Below, one piece after another: positions 18,353 through 27,718 of a DNA stretch of 64,000 nucleotides. Numbering within the stretch: the stretch's first letter is position 1; each line of letters starts with the position of its first letter. The notes under the pieces were generated by a model that saw nothing but the letters and a program-made list of their open reading frames with translations, made no database searches and had not been told where the DNA came from. This DNA is from Candidatus Saccharimonadota bacterium (GTDB lineage Bacteria > Patescibacteriota > Saccharimonadia > Saccharimonadales > Saccharimonadaceae): assembly GCA_905371595.1 (NCBI GenBank), contig CAJPLU010000001.1:1-64000 (forward strand), in the 5' to 3' direction. Position numbers and translations under genes: made by a program.

Positions 18353-19149
18353 AGGCTTACCCCAAAAACTTGCCGCGCGTTGCGAGTAGTTACGCTAGCG
18401 GCCTCTTCTATAGCAAGGTCACGAGCGCGCGCATGATATTCTGCTACCTGCCTCACATACGCTGGTATATTCACTTTACCACGAAATGGCACTGGCGTCA
18501 AGAAAGGTGCGTCAGTTTCAAAAACTAAGCGTTCAAGCGGAATTTGGTTAAACATTTTCTGTTGATTTTTATTTTTAGTAAAAGTACTTATGCCGTTAAC
18601 ACCAACATATAAACCACGATCCAGTCCATGCTGCAAATTTTCCTCAGAGTCGGTAAAGCTATGCAAAATGCCGCGCAAACCTTTGAATTCATCGAAAATC
18701 GGCCAAAAATCCGCCCAGACTGCGCCAGCAGCAGCTTTTTCGTCGCGTACATGAAAACTAATCGGCAGGTTAAAATCTCGCGCTACCTCAAGCTGCCGCC
18801 GCAAAACGCTCTGTTGTATGTCACGCGGACTATTATCATAAAAATAATCCAAACCAATTTCACCAATACCGACGATTTCATCGCGATTGCCTGCTACCAA
18901 TTGGCGCAATTCCTCGACGTTATTTGTCGCTGCGTCGTGCGGGTGAATGCCGACAACCGGCCAAGCAAAATCATGCATCCTAGCAAACTCTAGAGTCTGA
19001 CGCGAGCTGCGCAAATCTGTACCGACACAAATCATCGCTACGCCATTCTTCACCGATTCCTGGTAAGCCTTCTCGCGCGCCGAAGCGTCATAGAACTCGC
19101 TATCATGAATATGACAATGCGTATCAACTAAGCGAAGCAACGAATTCAT
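18349..19149 (-). CDS. tatD: TatD-family metal-dependent deoxyribonuclease
   Basis: TIM-barrel DNase of 266 aa. Metal-binding motifs are present: DTHCHIH at about residues 9-15, GEIGLDYF near 96, SFHVRDEKA near 132, ILHSFT near 160 and ETDAPFL near 212. The family has 3'-5' exonuclease activity on DNA and roles in oxidative damage repair. Second gene of an operon with metG, its ATG following the metG stop by 5 nt; metG-tatD adjacency is widespread in bacteria. Confidence 0.92.
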   Translation of the reverse strand: MNSLLRLVDTHCHIHDSEFYDASAREKAYQESVKNGVAMICVGTDLRSSRQTLEFARMHDFAWPVVGIHPHDAATNNVEELRQLVAGNRDEIVGIGEIGLDYFYDNSPRDIQQSVLRRQLEVARDFNLPISFHVRDEKAAAGAVWADFWPIFDEFKGLRGILHSFTDSEENLQHGLDRGLYVGVNGISTFTKNKNQQKMFNQIPLERLVFETDAPFLTPVPFRGKVNIPAYVRQVAEYHARARDLAIEEAASVTTRNARQVFGVSL

Positions 19150-19154
19150 TTGGC

Positions 19155-20654
19155 TTATTTCTTTTTACTAGATACCGTTTGCGGATCGGGCGTATGAATA
19201 TAGATTTTTGGGAAAAGTGGTGCTGCTTTCTCGGGTACAACTCCTGCCGAAAACATCTTGTGAATAGTACTAGCGGTCACTGGCATAAACGGAGTTAGCA
19301 AATCAGCAATTTCCTCAAGCGCCCCAACAGCGTAAGATAAGATTTCCGATAAATGCTCGGCAGCATCAGTGTCTTTTTGGCGCTTCTTGGCAACCTCCCA
19401 CGGTTTAACGTCATCAATATATTGATTAAGTGCTCGCACCTGTTGCCATGCTTCATCTATTGCTCGATCAAAATCAAGCGCTTCCATCGCCTGGCGGTAT
19501 GGCCCCATATCGTGTCCTGGGCGAGGAATCTCGCCAATTACACCCGACTGATAACGCTGAATCATAGCAATAACCCGCTGCACTAAATTACCGAGATCAT
19601 TGCCGAGCTCTCCGTTATAAGCCTTCTCAAACTTCTCCCAGGTGAAGTCGCCGTCATCCTTGGTCGGAATATGCCGCGAAAAGTAATAGCGAAAAGCGTC
19701 AACGCCGTAATCCTTGATAATCTCCATCGGATCGACGACATTACCAACAGTTTTGCTCATCTTAGCACCGCCCACATTAACGAAACCGTGTACTAACAGT
19801 GTCTTCGGCAGCGGTAAACCAACCCCTAATAGCATCACTGGCCAAATACCGGCATGAAAACGCAGGATATCCTTGCCAATCACTTGCACGTCAGCTGGCC
19901 AAAAATCTTTCCACTCCGGCTGATCCGGATAGCCTAGCACCGTGATGTAATTAGCTAAGGCGTCCAACCAGACATACATCACCTGGCTGTCGTCTCCTGG
20001 TACCGGCACTCCCCAGGTCAGGCTCTTGCGCGGCCGGCTAATTGATACGTCGTGCAAACCGTCTTTCATTAATTCCAGAAACTCTTTCTTACGAAACTCT
20101 GGTACAATTTTCATTCGGCCCGACTCGATTGCTTGGCGGACTTTATCAGTATAGGCGCTCGCTTTCAGATAATAGTTCTCTTCGCTAACTTGTTGATAAG
20201 GCGTTTGGTGGTCAGGACAAACCCCGCCAGTTTCTTGAACTTCTTTATCAGTAAAGAAAGCTTCATGACCCATACAGTACCAGCCGTTGTAAGTACTTTT
20301 ATAAATCAGCCCCGCTTGGTCCAACTGTTTCCAAATATAGCGCACCGCCCCCATATGATGTGAATCAGACGTACGGACAAAATCAGTATATTCGGCGTGC
20401 TCAGCATCCATCAGTATCTTGAAATTTTGATGAGTTTGATCGACATATGCTTGAGGCGTCAGATTTTGTTCGGCAGCCTTGGCGGCAATTTTATTACCAT
20501 GCTCGTCAGTACCAACCTGGAAGCGCACTTTTTTGCCTTTCTGCTGCTGGTAGCGCGACCAGATATCTGCAAGCAAATAGTCTAGCGCATTACCGATATG
20601 CGGCTTGCCATTGACATATGGAATCGCCGTTGTGATATAAAGATTCTTTCCCAT
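19155..20654 (-). CDS. metG: methionyl-tRNA synthetase
   Basis: Class I synthetase that charges tRNA-Met. The 499-aa protein has the HIGH-type motif PHIGNA at about 18-23, a Cys/His zinc-type insertion (CMGHEAFFTD...GGVCPDH) and the signature KMSKT. It ends after the anticodon-binding helical domain, without the C-terminal tRNA-binding (EMAP-like) domain of longer forms. The ATG is fixed by TGA-TATACT ending 8 nt upstream. First gene of a four-gene operon continuing with tatD and two small unknown genes. Confidence 0.96.
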   Translation of the reverse strand: MGKNLYITTAIPYVNGKPHIGNALDYLLADIWSRYQQQKGKKVRFQVGTDEHGNKIAAKAAEQNLTPQAYVDQTHQNFKILMDAEHAEYTDFVRTSDSHHMGAVRYIWKQLDQAGLIYKSTYNGWYCMGHEAFFTDKEVQETGGVCPDHQTPYQQVSEENYYLKASAYTDKVRQAIESGRMKIVPEFRKKEFLELMKDGLHDVSISRPRKSLTWGVPVPGDDSQVMYVWLDALANYITVLGYPDQPEWKDFWPADVQVIGKDILRFHAGIWPVMLLGVGLPLPKTLLVHGFVNVGGAKMSKTVGNVVDPMEIIKDYGVDAFRYYFSRHIPTKDDGDFTWEKFEKAYNGELGNDLGNLVQRVIAMIQRYQSGVIGEIPRPGHDMGPYRQAMEALDFDRAIDEAWQQVRALNQYIDDVKPWEVAKKRQKDTDAAEHLSEILSYAVGALEEIADLLTPFMPVTASTIHKMFSAGVVPEKAAPLFPKIYIHTPDPQTVSSKKK

Positions 20655-20662
20655 TGCTTCTA

Positions 20663-20671
20663 AGTATATCA
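20663..20671 (-). promoter_or_regulatory. extended -10 promoter of metG
   Basis: TGA-TATACT on the minus strand ends 8 nt before the metG ATG; leaderless arrangement. Confidence 0.6.
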
Positions 20672-20766
20672 GAGGCGACAGAAGTTTACTAGCACATTAT
20701 CACCCCGCAATACAAGCCTGACCAGCAACAACTGAACCTACACCTTGAACTAATTCTCGTCTTTGA

Positions 20767-20800
20767 TATTTCCTGGTTCGATACCAGTTTCCTGGAAATA
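20767..20800. other. nested hairpin between metG and surface protein gene
   Basis: TATTTCC (20767-20773) pairs with GGAAATA (20794-20800) and, inside, CTGG-TTCGATA-CCAG forms a second stem whose loop matches a tRNA T-loop on the plus strand. There is no T-run, and no acceptor stem or anticodon arm around it, so it is neither a clear terminator nor a tRNA. The remaining ~195-nt intergenic sequence shows nothing else. Confidence 0.35.
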
Positions 20801-20849
20801 GTAGAGAAGTTATCCTTTCACTTTCCCTGCCTATATTACGGACGTTCGC

Positions 20850-22337
20850 TTACTTCTTGAACAAAACAATACCAGAAGCTACAAAGATAGACGCCGCCAA
20901 GACAAACAACACTATATTTGATCCCGTTTCAGCCAGTCTGGCACCAGGCGATTTTGGTGACTCCGGAGACAGCGTAGAGGCAGGCGCAGGGTTCTTCGTC
21001 CACTTTGCATACAAGGTCAAGTCATTGTCTGGCATCGTATCGTTCGCAAAGTCCCAAGCCGTCGTAAAAGCAGTATCTGTGTACCAGCCGGCAAAAGTGT
21101 AGCCAGAGCGGGTCGGGGCGACCGGCGGTCTGAAAGGATACGTATAGCCTACCATCTTATTTGGAACGGCAGAACCGGATTGCGAATCAAATGTTACTTT
21201 ATGTTTTGTACACAGCCTGCCATCACTAGTGATTACCCAGCCGTGTCCGCCGTCGACAACAGGCTTCAAGATATTAGCCCGCGCCGAAGCGGCTGCACAA
21301 AATTTCAAACCGGCTGCACCAAGCGACATTGGCGATTTTAGATTCTGCGCATCCCAAGCAATTAGCATAGCATCGTAATTCTGGCGCGAAATCGCTGTAT
21401 GATCAAGCGCGGCCGCCGCACCAGACAACGGTTTTCCTGGCAAAATAACCAACGAATCCAATCGCCAAGCAGCTAGCGACTGATTGAATGAAGTTGCGCC
21501 GCTCAAAAAACGAACAAGAAACTGTACTTTCTTCATGTCCCAAGAACCGATCGGCTGGTTGAACGACGCCGCCTTTCGGAACATATCATTTGCAATCACG
21601 AGGTTCGACGTATCCCAATTCGTAATAGAATCGCTACCTCCGTTATTAAAAGCGCTGGCGCCATTAAACATACCAGCAGTATCGGTCACCTTTGAAACAT
21701 CCCAAGAACCTACATTTTGGTTAAATTGGTTTGCATTTTGAAAGACGCCCGACATTTTGGTAATAGTTGACGTATTCCAATTCCAATTAGCAGACTCGCC
21801 TTTCAGTGATTTATTTCCAACAAACATCCATGATAAGTCAGTGGCTTGGCTTAAATCTGGCGTATCAGCGGCCTTGACATCCATGTTCTCCGCGCCGGCA
21901 AAAGCAGAACGCATATTCTTCCACTTGTTCGTGCCCCATTGATCAATCGAAAGCAGTTTTAACCTATCACCCCTACCATTTACGATAAACCACGGAAAGG
22001 CGCCGCCAATGCGTATAGTGTAGATCCCCGGCGTAGCGTAATTACAAGTATAAGAGGCAGTCTGCCCAGATACCTCAGTTACACCGTCATTATTGCAGTC
22101 AACAGTATAATTGTACCCTGAACCGCTTGTCGGAATAACAAACTGGGTGTTTGGCGACCCCGGCTTTCTGGTATCGATAGTAAATACGAAGTCCGTGTTG
22201 TTGATAGCGTCAGCTGCGGCTTTTGGCGAATAGAGTGTTGGCGCAACAAGTACCGACAAGACACCGAACGCAGCAGCCAACGTTTTTAATGGCAATTTGA
22301 ACTTCTGTATTTTTGTTGTTTTATCGTGCCTGCTCAC
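20850..22337 (-). CDS. LAETG-anchored surface protein with DUF285 repeats (paralog 1)
   Basis: Predicted wall-anchored surface protein of 495 aa. Order: signal peptide (about 15-43, ending AAADA), a beta-rich region with a Cys pair, DUF285/BspA-type repeats (about 125-290, recurring FNQxxGSWDxxxV units), a linker with a conserved Cys pair, an InlB-type repeat (about 375-445, ending LYAKWT), a Pro/Ser linker and a C-terminal sorting signal: LAETG (468-472), hydrophobic helix, Lys-Lys tail. LAxTG is typical of class E sortases; no sortase is in the window. GTG start; TATACT ends 8 nt upstream. Paralog of 23499-25010. Confidence 0.88.
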   Translation of the reverse strand: MSRHDKTTKIQKFKLPLKTLAAAFGVLSVLVAPTLYSPKAAADAINNTDFVFTIDTRKPGSPNTQFVIPTSGSGYNYTVDCNNDGVTEVSGQTASYTCNYATPGIYTIRIGGAFPWFIVNGRGDRLKLLSIDQWGTNKWKNMRSAFAGAENMDVKAADTPDLSQATDLSWMFVGNKSLKGESANWNWNTSTITKMSGVFQNANQFNQNVGSWDVSKVTDTAGMFNGASAFNNGGSDSITNWDTSNLVIANDMFRKAASFNQPIGSWDMKKVQFLVRFLSGATSFNQSLAAWRLDSLVILPGKPLSGAAAALDHTAISRQNYDAMLIAWDAQNLKSPMSLGAAGLKFCAAASARANILKPVVDGGHGWVITSDGRLCTKHKVTFDSQSGSAVPNKMVGYTYPFRPPVAPTRSGYTFAGWYTDTAFTTAWDFANDTMPDNDLTLYAKWTKNPAPASTLSPESPKSPGARLAETGSNIVLFVLAASIFVASGIVLFKK

Positions 22338-22345
22338 TGGTTATT

Positions 22346-22351
22346 AGTATA
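22346..22351 (-). promoter_or_regulatory. -10 box of surface protein paralog 1
   Basis: TATACT ends 8 nt before the GTG at 22337. The upstream bases (GCTAAAAA...TAAAG.ATAAG) match those ahead of paralog 2, so the promoter was duplicated with the gene. Confidence 0.6.
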
Positions 22352-22395
22352 CTTATGCTTTAGATTTTTAGCAATGAGTTTTACGACGAGATTAT

Positions 22396-22424
22396 TTGAC
22401 AATAGAAAAATTATATACTATAAC
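22396..22424 (+). promoter_or_regulatory. consensus promoter of the alpha/beta hydrolase gene
   Basis: TTGACA (22396-22401), a 17-bp spacer and TATAAC (22419-22424), with the ATG at 22432 just 7 nt downstream. The in-frame TTG at 22396 that would extend the gene is the -35 box itself. Confidence 0.8.
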
Positions 22425-22431
22425 AATATTT

Positions 22432-23439
22432 ATGAGAAGGTCGCCCAACTACGCAGCCGAAAGGATTCCTTGTACTATATTCTCGGGAAATAACAGAGAA
22501 CCCACTTCTGGGGTAATCGACAGAACTCCTAGCAGCGAGCGAGCAGAGCTCGTAGAAAACATCAGACAACACTCCATACCAAGCTCTCTAGGGAATATGG
22601 CGATGTTTCTGGTTGAGTTTAGCGATAAATCGTCCGGCAATGTCGTTATCTACGGCACTGGGTTTATGGGAAACCCTACAACGACAGCAGCACGGCTAGA
22701 AATGGCCGAAATAGCCAATGCCTGGCGCGACGAAGAAGGAAATCCAGCTTCAGTCTTAACACTGCCAACCAGCTCTATGAAAAAGAGTGTTGCTGATAAA
22801 ATTTTAGAAACGGGCAGTTTTTCACCCATAGCAGAAGAAATAGCGCCAAAATTAGATAGACATCTAAATTACTACAACAACCAGGCAGGTGTAGTTGGAC
22901 ATTCATTCGGCAGTAGGCTTGCAGCGGCTATACCTGGCGTTCTTGATAATCCTGAAACTGTCAAATATATTTCCATAGATGATGCGCCAAGCTGGCAAAA
23001 ACCGCTAGGCACATTTATTGCAGCAGCGCAATTGGCAGAAACAATTGACCTATCAAGATATATCAAATATTCACTCGATTCCGAAACTCAGAAAGCTTGG
23101 CGAAAAAACGACGGAGAAAAAATGCCAGCCGTGCCGCTGTTAATTCAGCTGAGAGACGTAATTGCGATGTCGCACAGTGGTTTTGTTGAAGATCTTGAGA
23201 ATTCGCTCAATAAGCTGCAACCTGGCACGCCCGTCACCCTTTTTGCGCCGGAATTAAGCCGCATGAATGATAACAGCTCAAAAAATATACGCAAGCTTAT
23301 AACGTCGCTTAATCAGAAATTCCCTGGCTTAGATATTCGCGGCGTACTAGTCGAAGATAGCACGCACAACGTATCCGTAGCCAGTCCGGCATACTTTGGG
23401 CAGATGATAGAATTATCAAGAAGTAATCTACAGCCCTAA
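22432..23439 (+). CDS. alpha/beta-hydrolase-like protein
   Basis: A 335-aa protein with the nucleophile elbow GHSFG at about 156-160 (Ser158), an upstream strand VVIYGTGFMG that could supply the oxyanion hole, and a late DSTHN that could supply the catalytic His. These point to a serine hydrolase; the substrate is unknown, and the fold call is inferred from motifs alone. No signal peptide is visible. It lies on the plus strand between the two LAETG surface-protein paralogs. The start is chosen from the promoter 7 nt upstream. Confidence 0.7.
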   Translation: MRRSPNYAAERIPCTIFSGNNREPTSGVIDRTPSSERAELVENIRQHSIPSSLGNMAMFLVEFSDKSSGNVVIYGTGFMGNPTTTAARLEMAEIANAWRDEEGNPASVLTLPTSSMKKSVADKILETGSFSPIAEEIAPKLDRHLNYYNNQAGVVGHSFGSRLAAAIPGVLDNPETVKYISIDDAPSWQKPLGTFIAAAQLAETIDLSRYIKYSLDSETQKAWRKNDGEKMPAVPLLIQLRDVIAMSHSGFVEDLENSLNKLQPGTPVTLFAPELSRMNDNSSKNIRKLITSLNQKFPGLDIRGVLVEDSTHNVSVASPAYFGQMIELSRSNLQP

Positions 23440-23498
23440 CGGCGCTAAACAACCGTCAAGATTACTTTAACCATACAAATACAGTTGCCACTTGCAAG

Positions 23499-25010
23499 CT
23501 AGCTTCGTTTAATCAGCTTAATCGCGATAGAACCAACCGCTATAAATGCAACTGCTGCAGAGAAAAATATTCCCGCATCCACACCAGTCTCGGCTAGCTT
23601 GGTCGATGAGCTTGAATTGTTTTCCGAAGCACCACTGCTTGTTGCAACAGACTTAGGATTCTCGATCCACTTTGCATATAAAGTCAAATTACTGTCTGGC
23701 ATGGTATCGACAGCAAAGTTCCAGGCTCTTGCAAAAGTGTTATCCGTATACCACCCAGCAAAGGTGTAACCCTGACGAGTCGGCACAGCTGGCGCGGTAA
23801 TTTTATCAGTAAAAGCAACTTCTTGGTTGGCAATTGCCGTTCCGCCCTGGGTATCAAAAACTACAGTATGCTTCGGACATTCCTTTGCATCGCCATTGAT
23901 AGTCCAGCCATGTCCGCCGTCGGCAACTGGCTTGATTAGATTTTTTCTAGCCGCATCAGCAGTGCAATATTTCAACCCGGCGGCCCCTAGTATAAGCGGC
24001 GAGTTAGTTGATTGAATACTCCAAGATATCAAAGTAGCATCATAATTTTTCATAGACAAACCGCTATTATTCAACATTCTAGGAGCGCCAGACCAATAGC
24101 TGTTGGGCAAACCGGTTGTCGAAACTAACGAATCTAGCCGCCAGCCCGCCAAAGATTGATTAAAAGCGCGAGCACCATTAAACATTTCACTCATCAACTC
24201 GGCTTTCGAAACATCCCACGACCCTATCGGCTGATTAAACTTAACTGCGTTTTGAAACATTGCATTCATTGCAGTCATTTTGCCAGTGTTCCAGTTTTTA
24301 ATTGAATCGCTGCCGCCATTATTAAATGCTGTCGCATTATTAAATAAACCGCCAGCAAAAACAACGTTAGAGACATCCCACGATCCGATGTTTTGATTGA
24401 AATTTTCAGTATCGCTAAACGCACTACCCACATTAGTAATGGTCGAGGTGTTCCAATTCCAGTTAGCATCCTCACCCTTGAGAGAAGTATTGCCTCTAAA
24501 GACAGAGTATATCGAGTCAGTCTGCGACAAGTCGGGAGTGTCAATCGCCTTTACGTCCATATTTGCAGCACCGTAAAATGAAGCCACCAACGATCTCCAT
24601 TTATTCTTCCCCCACTGATCAATAGAAATCATCTTCAGTTTATCGCCACCGTTATTGAGATAAAACTCTGGAAACACACCTCCGATACGAATCGTATACA
24701 CACCAGGTGTAGCGTAACTACAAGTATAAGATCCGGTCTGAGCGGTTGCTTCGACCGTGCCATCATTATTACAATCTATAGTATAATTATATCCGCCTCC
24801 TCTTATCGGAATGACGAACTGCGTATCTGGCGACCCAGATTTACGCGTATCTACGGTAAACACAAAATCTGTGTCATTGATGGCGTCGGCGACAGCTTTT
24901 GGCGGATAAAATATCGGACCAGAAAACGCTGCTAGCACACCTATTGTCACGGCTAACGCCTTGATGGCCAATCCAAATTTCAGCCTTTTTATTTTCCAGC
25001 ATCTATTCAT
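23499..25010 (-). CDS. LAETG-anchored surface protein with DUF285 repeats (paralog 2)
   Basis: A 503-aa paralog of the 20850-22337 product with the same architecture: signal peptide (about 16-42), beta-rich region, DUF285/BspA repeats (recurring FNQxxGSWD and NWNTSTIT units), Cys-pair linker, InlB-type repeat ending LYAKWI and a sorting signal with LAETG at 472-476, a hydrophobic helix and a Lys/Arg tail. Repeat surfaces and the linker before LAETG differ most between the two. ATG start; TATAAT ends 8 nt upstream. Likely adhesin on the wall, possibly for host or biofilm contact; that is inference. Confidence 0.88.
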   Translation of the reverse strand: MNRCWKIKRLKFGLAIKALAVTIGVLAAFSGPIFYPPKAVADAINDTDFVFTVDTRKSGSPDTQFVIPIRGGGYNYTIDCNNDGTVEATAQTGSYTCSYATPGVYTIRIGGVFPEFYLNNGGDKLKMISIDQWGKNKWRSLVASFYGAANMDVKAIDTPDLSQTDSIYSVFRGNTSLKGEDANWNWNTSTITNVGSAFSDTENFNQNIGSWDVSNVVFAGGLFNNATAFNNGGSDSIKNWNTGKMTAMNAMFQNAVKFNQPIGSWDVSKAELMSEMFNGARAFNQSLAGWRLDSLVSTTGLPNSYWSGAPRMLNNSGLSMKNYDATLISWSIQSTNSPLILGAAGLKYCTADAARKNLIKPVADGGHGWTINGDAKECPKHTVVFDTQGGTAIANQEVAFTDKITAPAVPTRQGYTFAGWYTDNTFARAWNFAVDTMPDSNLTLYAKWIENPKSVATSSGASENNSSSSTKLAETGVDAGIFFSAAVAFIAVGSIAIKLIKRS

Positions 25011-25018
25011 TTGGTACC

Positions 25019-25024
25019 ATTATA
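25019..25024 (-). promoter_or_regulatory. -10 box of surface protein paralog 2
   Basis: TATAAT ends 8 nt before the ATG at 25010, with an upstream sequence like that of paralog 1. Confidence 0.6.
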
Positions 25025-25099
25025 CTTATACTTTATTTTTTTAGCAATATACTAATGATAATCAAGATAACACACAACATTGCCATGACGTTTTGGAGC

Positions 25100-25846
25100 T
25101 TATTTAGTAGATTTTATCTCTGCTAGCACTGCGAATCTTCCCCCTGCATCACCAGCTGAATGTGAGAAATAATTTGGATCATCCGCCGTATCAATTGGCG
25201 AGATGAAGATGTTATCACCAGGAACGCCCGCCCGGATAGCCAACGAACGATTAAATCCTTGCATATCCAGATAAATTCCGTCAGCCGTTTGACGGCAGAA
25301 ATTGCGCCAATTCGTATCATTTGTATGATCAAAATAATCCATAAGATAATTTTTCTGCGTGATGCTTGGCGACATCCAAATTTGTAAATCTTTTGCCTGG
25401 CTACCGCGCTCGACAAAATACTGAACGGCCTGAGATATCAACTGCGCAACCGTCGAATGCCGACCTAAATGCGCCAGCATCAACGCCCGACGCTTTGGAT
25501 CATAGATGACTGTGGCGATACAGTCCGCCACTGGCAGGAACAATCCTACACCAGCCATTTCGGTATATAGCGCGTCAGCAAAAATCCCCTCGTTGTTGTG
25601 TTTAACCGTGTCAGCTTCAGTGACTTCAGCAATATTATCAAAAGTTTGCGCTCGATCATATGAAATCACGTGATAAACAACGTCGTCATACTTAACGCCA
25701 ATTTGATCGCAAAACCGATGCCGATTCTCCAATACCTCAGTTACGTGGCGACCGCGAATACGATTGAGCATAGTGCCGTCGTCTTTCGACGAAACCGCAA
25801 TGAGCAGATCAGACGGAAAGCAGACGGGCTGATCTGCCGCAATCAT
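25100..25846 (-). CDS. pgeF: PgeF/laccase-domain protein (purine nucleoside phosphorylase family)
   Basis: Member of the YfiH/LACC1 family (248 aa), whose members act as purine nucleoside phosphorylases or as peptidoglycan-editing factors. The zinc ligands appear kept: His in VYHVIS, Cys in PVADCIA and His in AHLGRH. The usual AHAGWRG is replaced by AHLGRHS, an atypical active-site loop. The start at 25846 is chosen because it overlaps the rsmA stop as ATGA; longer in-frame starts lie inside rsmA. Last gene of the 27702-25100 operon. Confidence 0.78.
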   Translation of the reverse strand: MIAADQPVCFPSDLLIAVSSKDDGTMLNRIRGRHVTEVLENRHRFCDQIGVKYDDVVYHVISYDRAQTFDNIAEVTEADTVKHNNEGIFADALYTEMAGVGLFLPVADCIATVIYDPKRRALMLAHLGRHSTVAQLISQAVQYFVERGSQAKDLQIWMSPSITQKNYLMDYFDHTNDTNWRNFCRQTADGIYLDMQGFNRSLAIRAGVPGDNIFISPIDTADDPNYFSHSAGDAGGRFAVLAEIKSTK

Positions 25847-26631
25847 CGCGCCCGCCATTCTTTGAGCAGCCGCCGCCAATCATCAATCGCCAAATCCTCA
25901 GCACGGACATCAGGCGAAATGTTAGCCTTTTTCAGCAACTGTTCGGCGTTAGCTTTACTGACGCCCAGTCCGCCGCTCAAGCTGGAGCGCAGTTTTTTAC
26001 GCTTAGCCGAAAAACCAGCTTTGACGATGCGGAAAAAATCTTTGTGATCTCTAGGGTCGACCAGTGGTTCGGTGCGAGTTCTCAATACCACCACTTGCGA
26101 ATCAACTTTTGGCGGCGGCGTGAAGAACTGCCGCGGCACCTCAATATCGAGTTCTGCCTCAGCAAATAACTGCGCGCTAACCGCTAAAATGCTCATTTCG
26201 CCAGGCTCAGCCGCGATACGCTCAGCAACTTCTTTTTGCACCAGCAGTACCGCCAAACTCGGCTTATTTTCTGCCGTCATTAGTTTTTCGACAATTTTGC
26301 TGGTGATATAGTATGGCACATTGGCGACTACTTTATAGCCCTTCGGCAACTGATTCAAATCAAACTGCAAAATATCTTCGTTAATCACTTCCAGGCTTTT
26401 GCCAGGAAATTGCCCTGGCAACTTGCGCGCCAAATCCCCATCAAACTCCACCGCCACTACGCGCTGAGCTCGCGCTAACAACCGGCTGGTCAAGGCGCCA
26501 AGCCCTGGCCCAATTTCCAAAACTACATCATCCTTACCAAGTTCCGCCGCCTCAGTAATCTCCACCAAGATTCCTGGGTCGCGCAGCCAATGCTGGCCTA
26601 ATTCTTTTTTCGGCCCACGCGCTGACGCCAT
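25843..26631 (-). CDS. rsmA: 16S rRNA dimethyladenosine transferase
   Basis: KsgA/RsmA dimethylates two adenines near the 3' end of 16S rRNA. The 262-aa protein has the SAM-binding motif LEIGPGLGALT (about 40-50), the catalytic NVPYYIT (about 104) and the C-terminal helical domain. The ATG directly abuts the stop of the upstream 3D-domain gene (TAG-ATG), and the stop overlaps pgeF. Confidence 0.95.
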   Translation of the reverse strand: MASARGPKKELGQHWLRDPGILVEITEAAELGKDDVVLEIGPGLGALTSRLLARAQRVVAVEFDGDLARKLPGQFPGKSLEVINEDILQFDLNQLPKGYKVVANVPYYITSKIVEKLMTAENKPSLAVLLVQKEVAERIAAEPGEMSILAVSAQLFAEAELDIEVPRQFFTPPPKVDSQVVVLRTRTEPLVDPRDHKDFFRIVKAGFSAKRKKLRSSLSGGLGVSKANAEQLLKKANISPDVRAEDLAIDDWRRLLKEWRAR

Positions 26632-27702
26632 CTAACGCCCGTCCCCGTTCGTCCAATCAGTCGCCAGGTCAAACCCATGTGGATGTCGCACCGCAAAGCC
26701 GCCGGTATCATACACCTTACCAGGACCCATGCTGGTTTCCACCACCGAGCAATGCGGATAATTACCATAATTCGCCGCCACCAAAATATAGCCGTCCTTG
26801 TCCACCTTAGCGCCGTCCGCCCGCACCGTGTAGCCACCGCCGCCGCAGGCGTTAGCAACAATATTCATCGGTAAATCATAATAGGTTTCGCGGTGCGCCA
26901 CGCCTTTGGAATCAGTAAATATCTGCGCGCCCTTGCCTTTGGTTAGCGGATTTTTCGGCTTGGTACCGATCACTTCAATTTGCTTTTTGGGCTGCTTGAT
27001 AATTTCGCTAGAAATTTGCTGGCGGCCAACTTCAGCACCATCGCGCGCTTCAACTTTATAAGTCAATCTGCGCAGCCCTTTAGCTCCCGCCTGCTTTACC
27101 TGGCGATAACCAAGAGGCTGGCTGTCGTCGCGTATTTGCTCAACCGGGAAATCAATTTCTTCCTCGGCGGCCACAGTACGCCTAGTTGCCCGCGTAATCC
27201 TCATTAGCAAGCTCGACCCATCCAAAGCGACATCCTCTGGCGGCGTAAATCGAACTTTATCCTCGCGATACAAAACAATCCCCGCAGCTTGCGCAATCTG
27301 TGTTGGCGTCTGCGCTGCCGTATTGACTCGCATGCGGCGAGCACCTTCGACGATCGTTATCGTCCGCGCCCGATAAATATTTATTTTGAAGCCATTGTTG
27401 GTAATCGGTGTATCCAGACCCGGTTCGACAATATCATGCTGTTTATCCAATCTTGCGCCGAATTCTTCTAGCGCTTTCTGCACTGTCGATACCTTAGTGA
27501 TTATCGATTGCTCCCGGCCACCGTCGTAAATGGTGATTATATGACTAGATGGTTGTGCTTTAACCGCAGCTGAACTATCTGCCGCCGCGGTATTCGCAAA
27601 AAACGATAACATACCAGTACTAGAGATTGCCAAGACCGCACCAAAAACACAACAGCAAATGCGTTGATAATATCGATTTAAGCTCATTTTATTCAAAATC
27701 AC
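26632..27702 (-). CDS. DUF348-G5-3D-domain wall hydrolase (Rpf/YabE-like)
   Basis: Secreted or membrane-anchored protein of 356 aa. Order: N-terminal hydrophobic helix (about 13-41), two DUF348 repeats (about 52-165), a G5 domain (about 180-260) and a C-terminal 3D domain with DTGGFAVRHPHG and the terminal DLATDW aspartates. 3D domains resemble MltA lytic transglycosylases; in actinobacteria and firmicutes this layout belongs to resuscitation-type muralytic proteins. The start could be GTG 27702 or ATG 27687; neither has a good Shine-Dalgarno. It heads an operon with rsmA and pgeF. Confidence 0.85.
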   Translation of the reverse strand: MILNKMSLNRYYQRICCCVFGAVLAISSTGMLSFFANTAAADSSAAVKAQPSSHIITIYDGGREQSIITKVSTVQKALEEFGARLDKQHDIVEPGLDTPITNNGFKINIYRARTITIVEGARRMRVNTAAQTPTQIAQAAGIVLYREDKVRFTPPEDVALDGSSLLMRITRATRRTVAAEEEIDFPVEQIRDDSQPLGYRQVKQAGAKGLRRLTYKVEARDGAEVGRQQISSEIIKQPKKQIEVIGTKPKNPLTKGKGAQIFTDSKGVAHRETYYDLPMNIVANACGGGGYTVRADGAKVDKDGYILVAANYGNYPHCSVVETSMGPGKVYDTGGFAVRHPHGFDLATDWTNGDGR

Positions 27703-27718
27703 CCACTGTATCTTTTAT

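Noticed and set aside
20767..20800. tRNA or tmRNA remnant
   Set aside because: Only a T-arm-like hairpin is present; no acceptor stem, D-arm or anticodon arm can be built around it.
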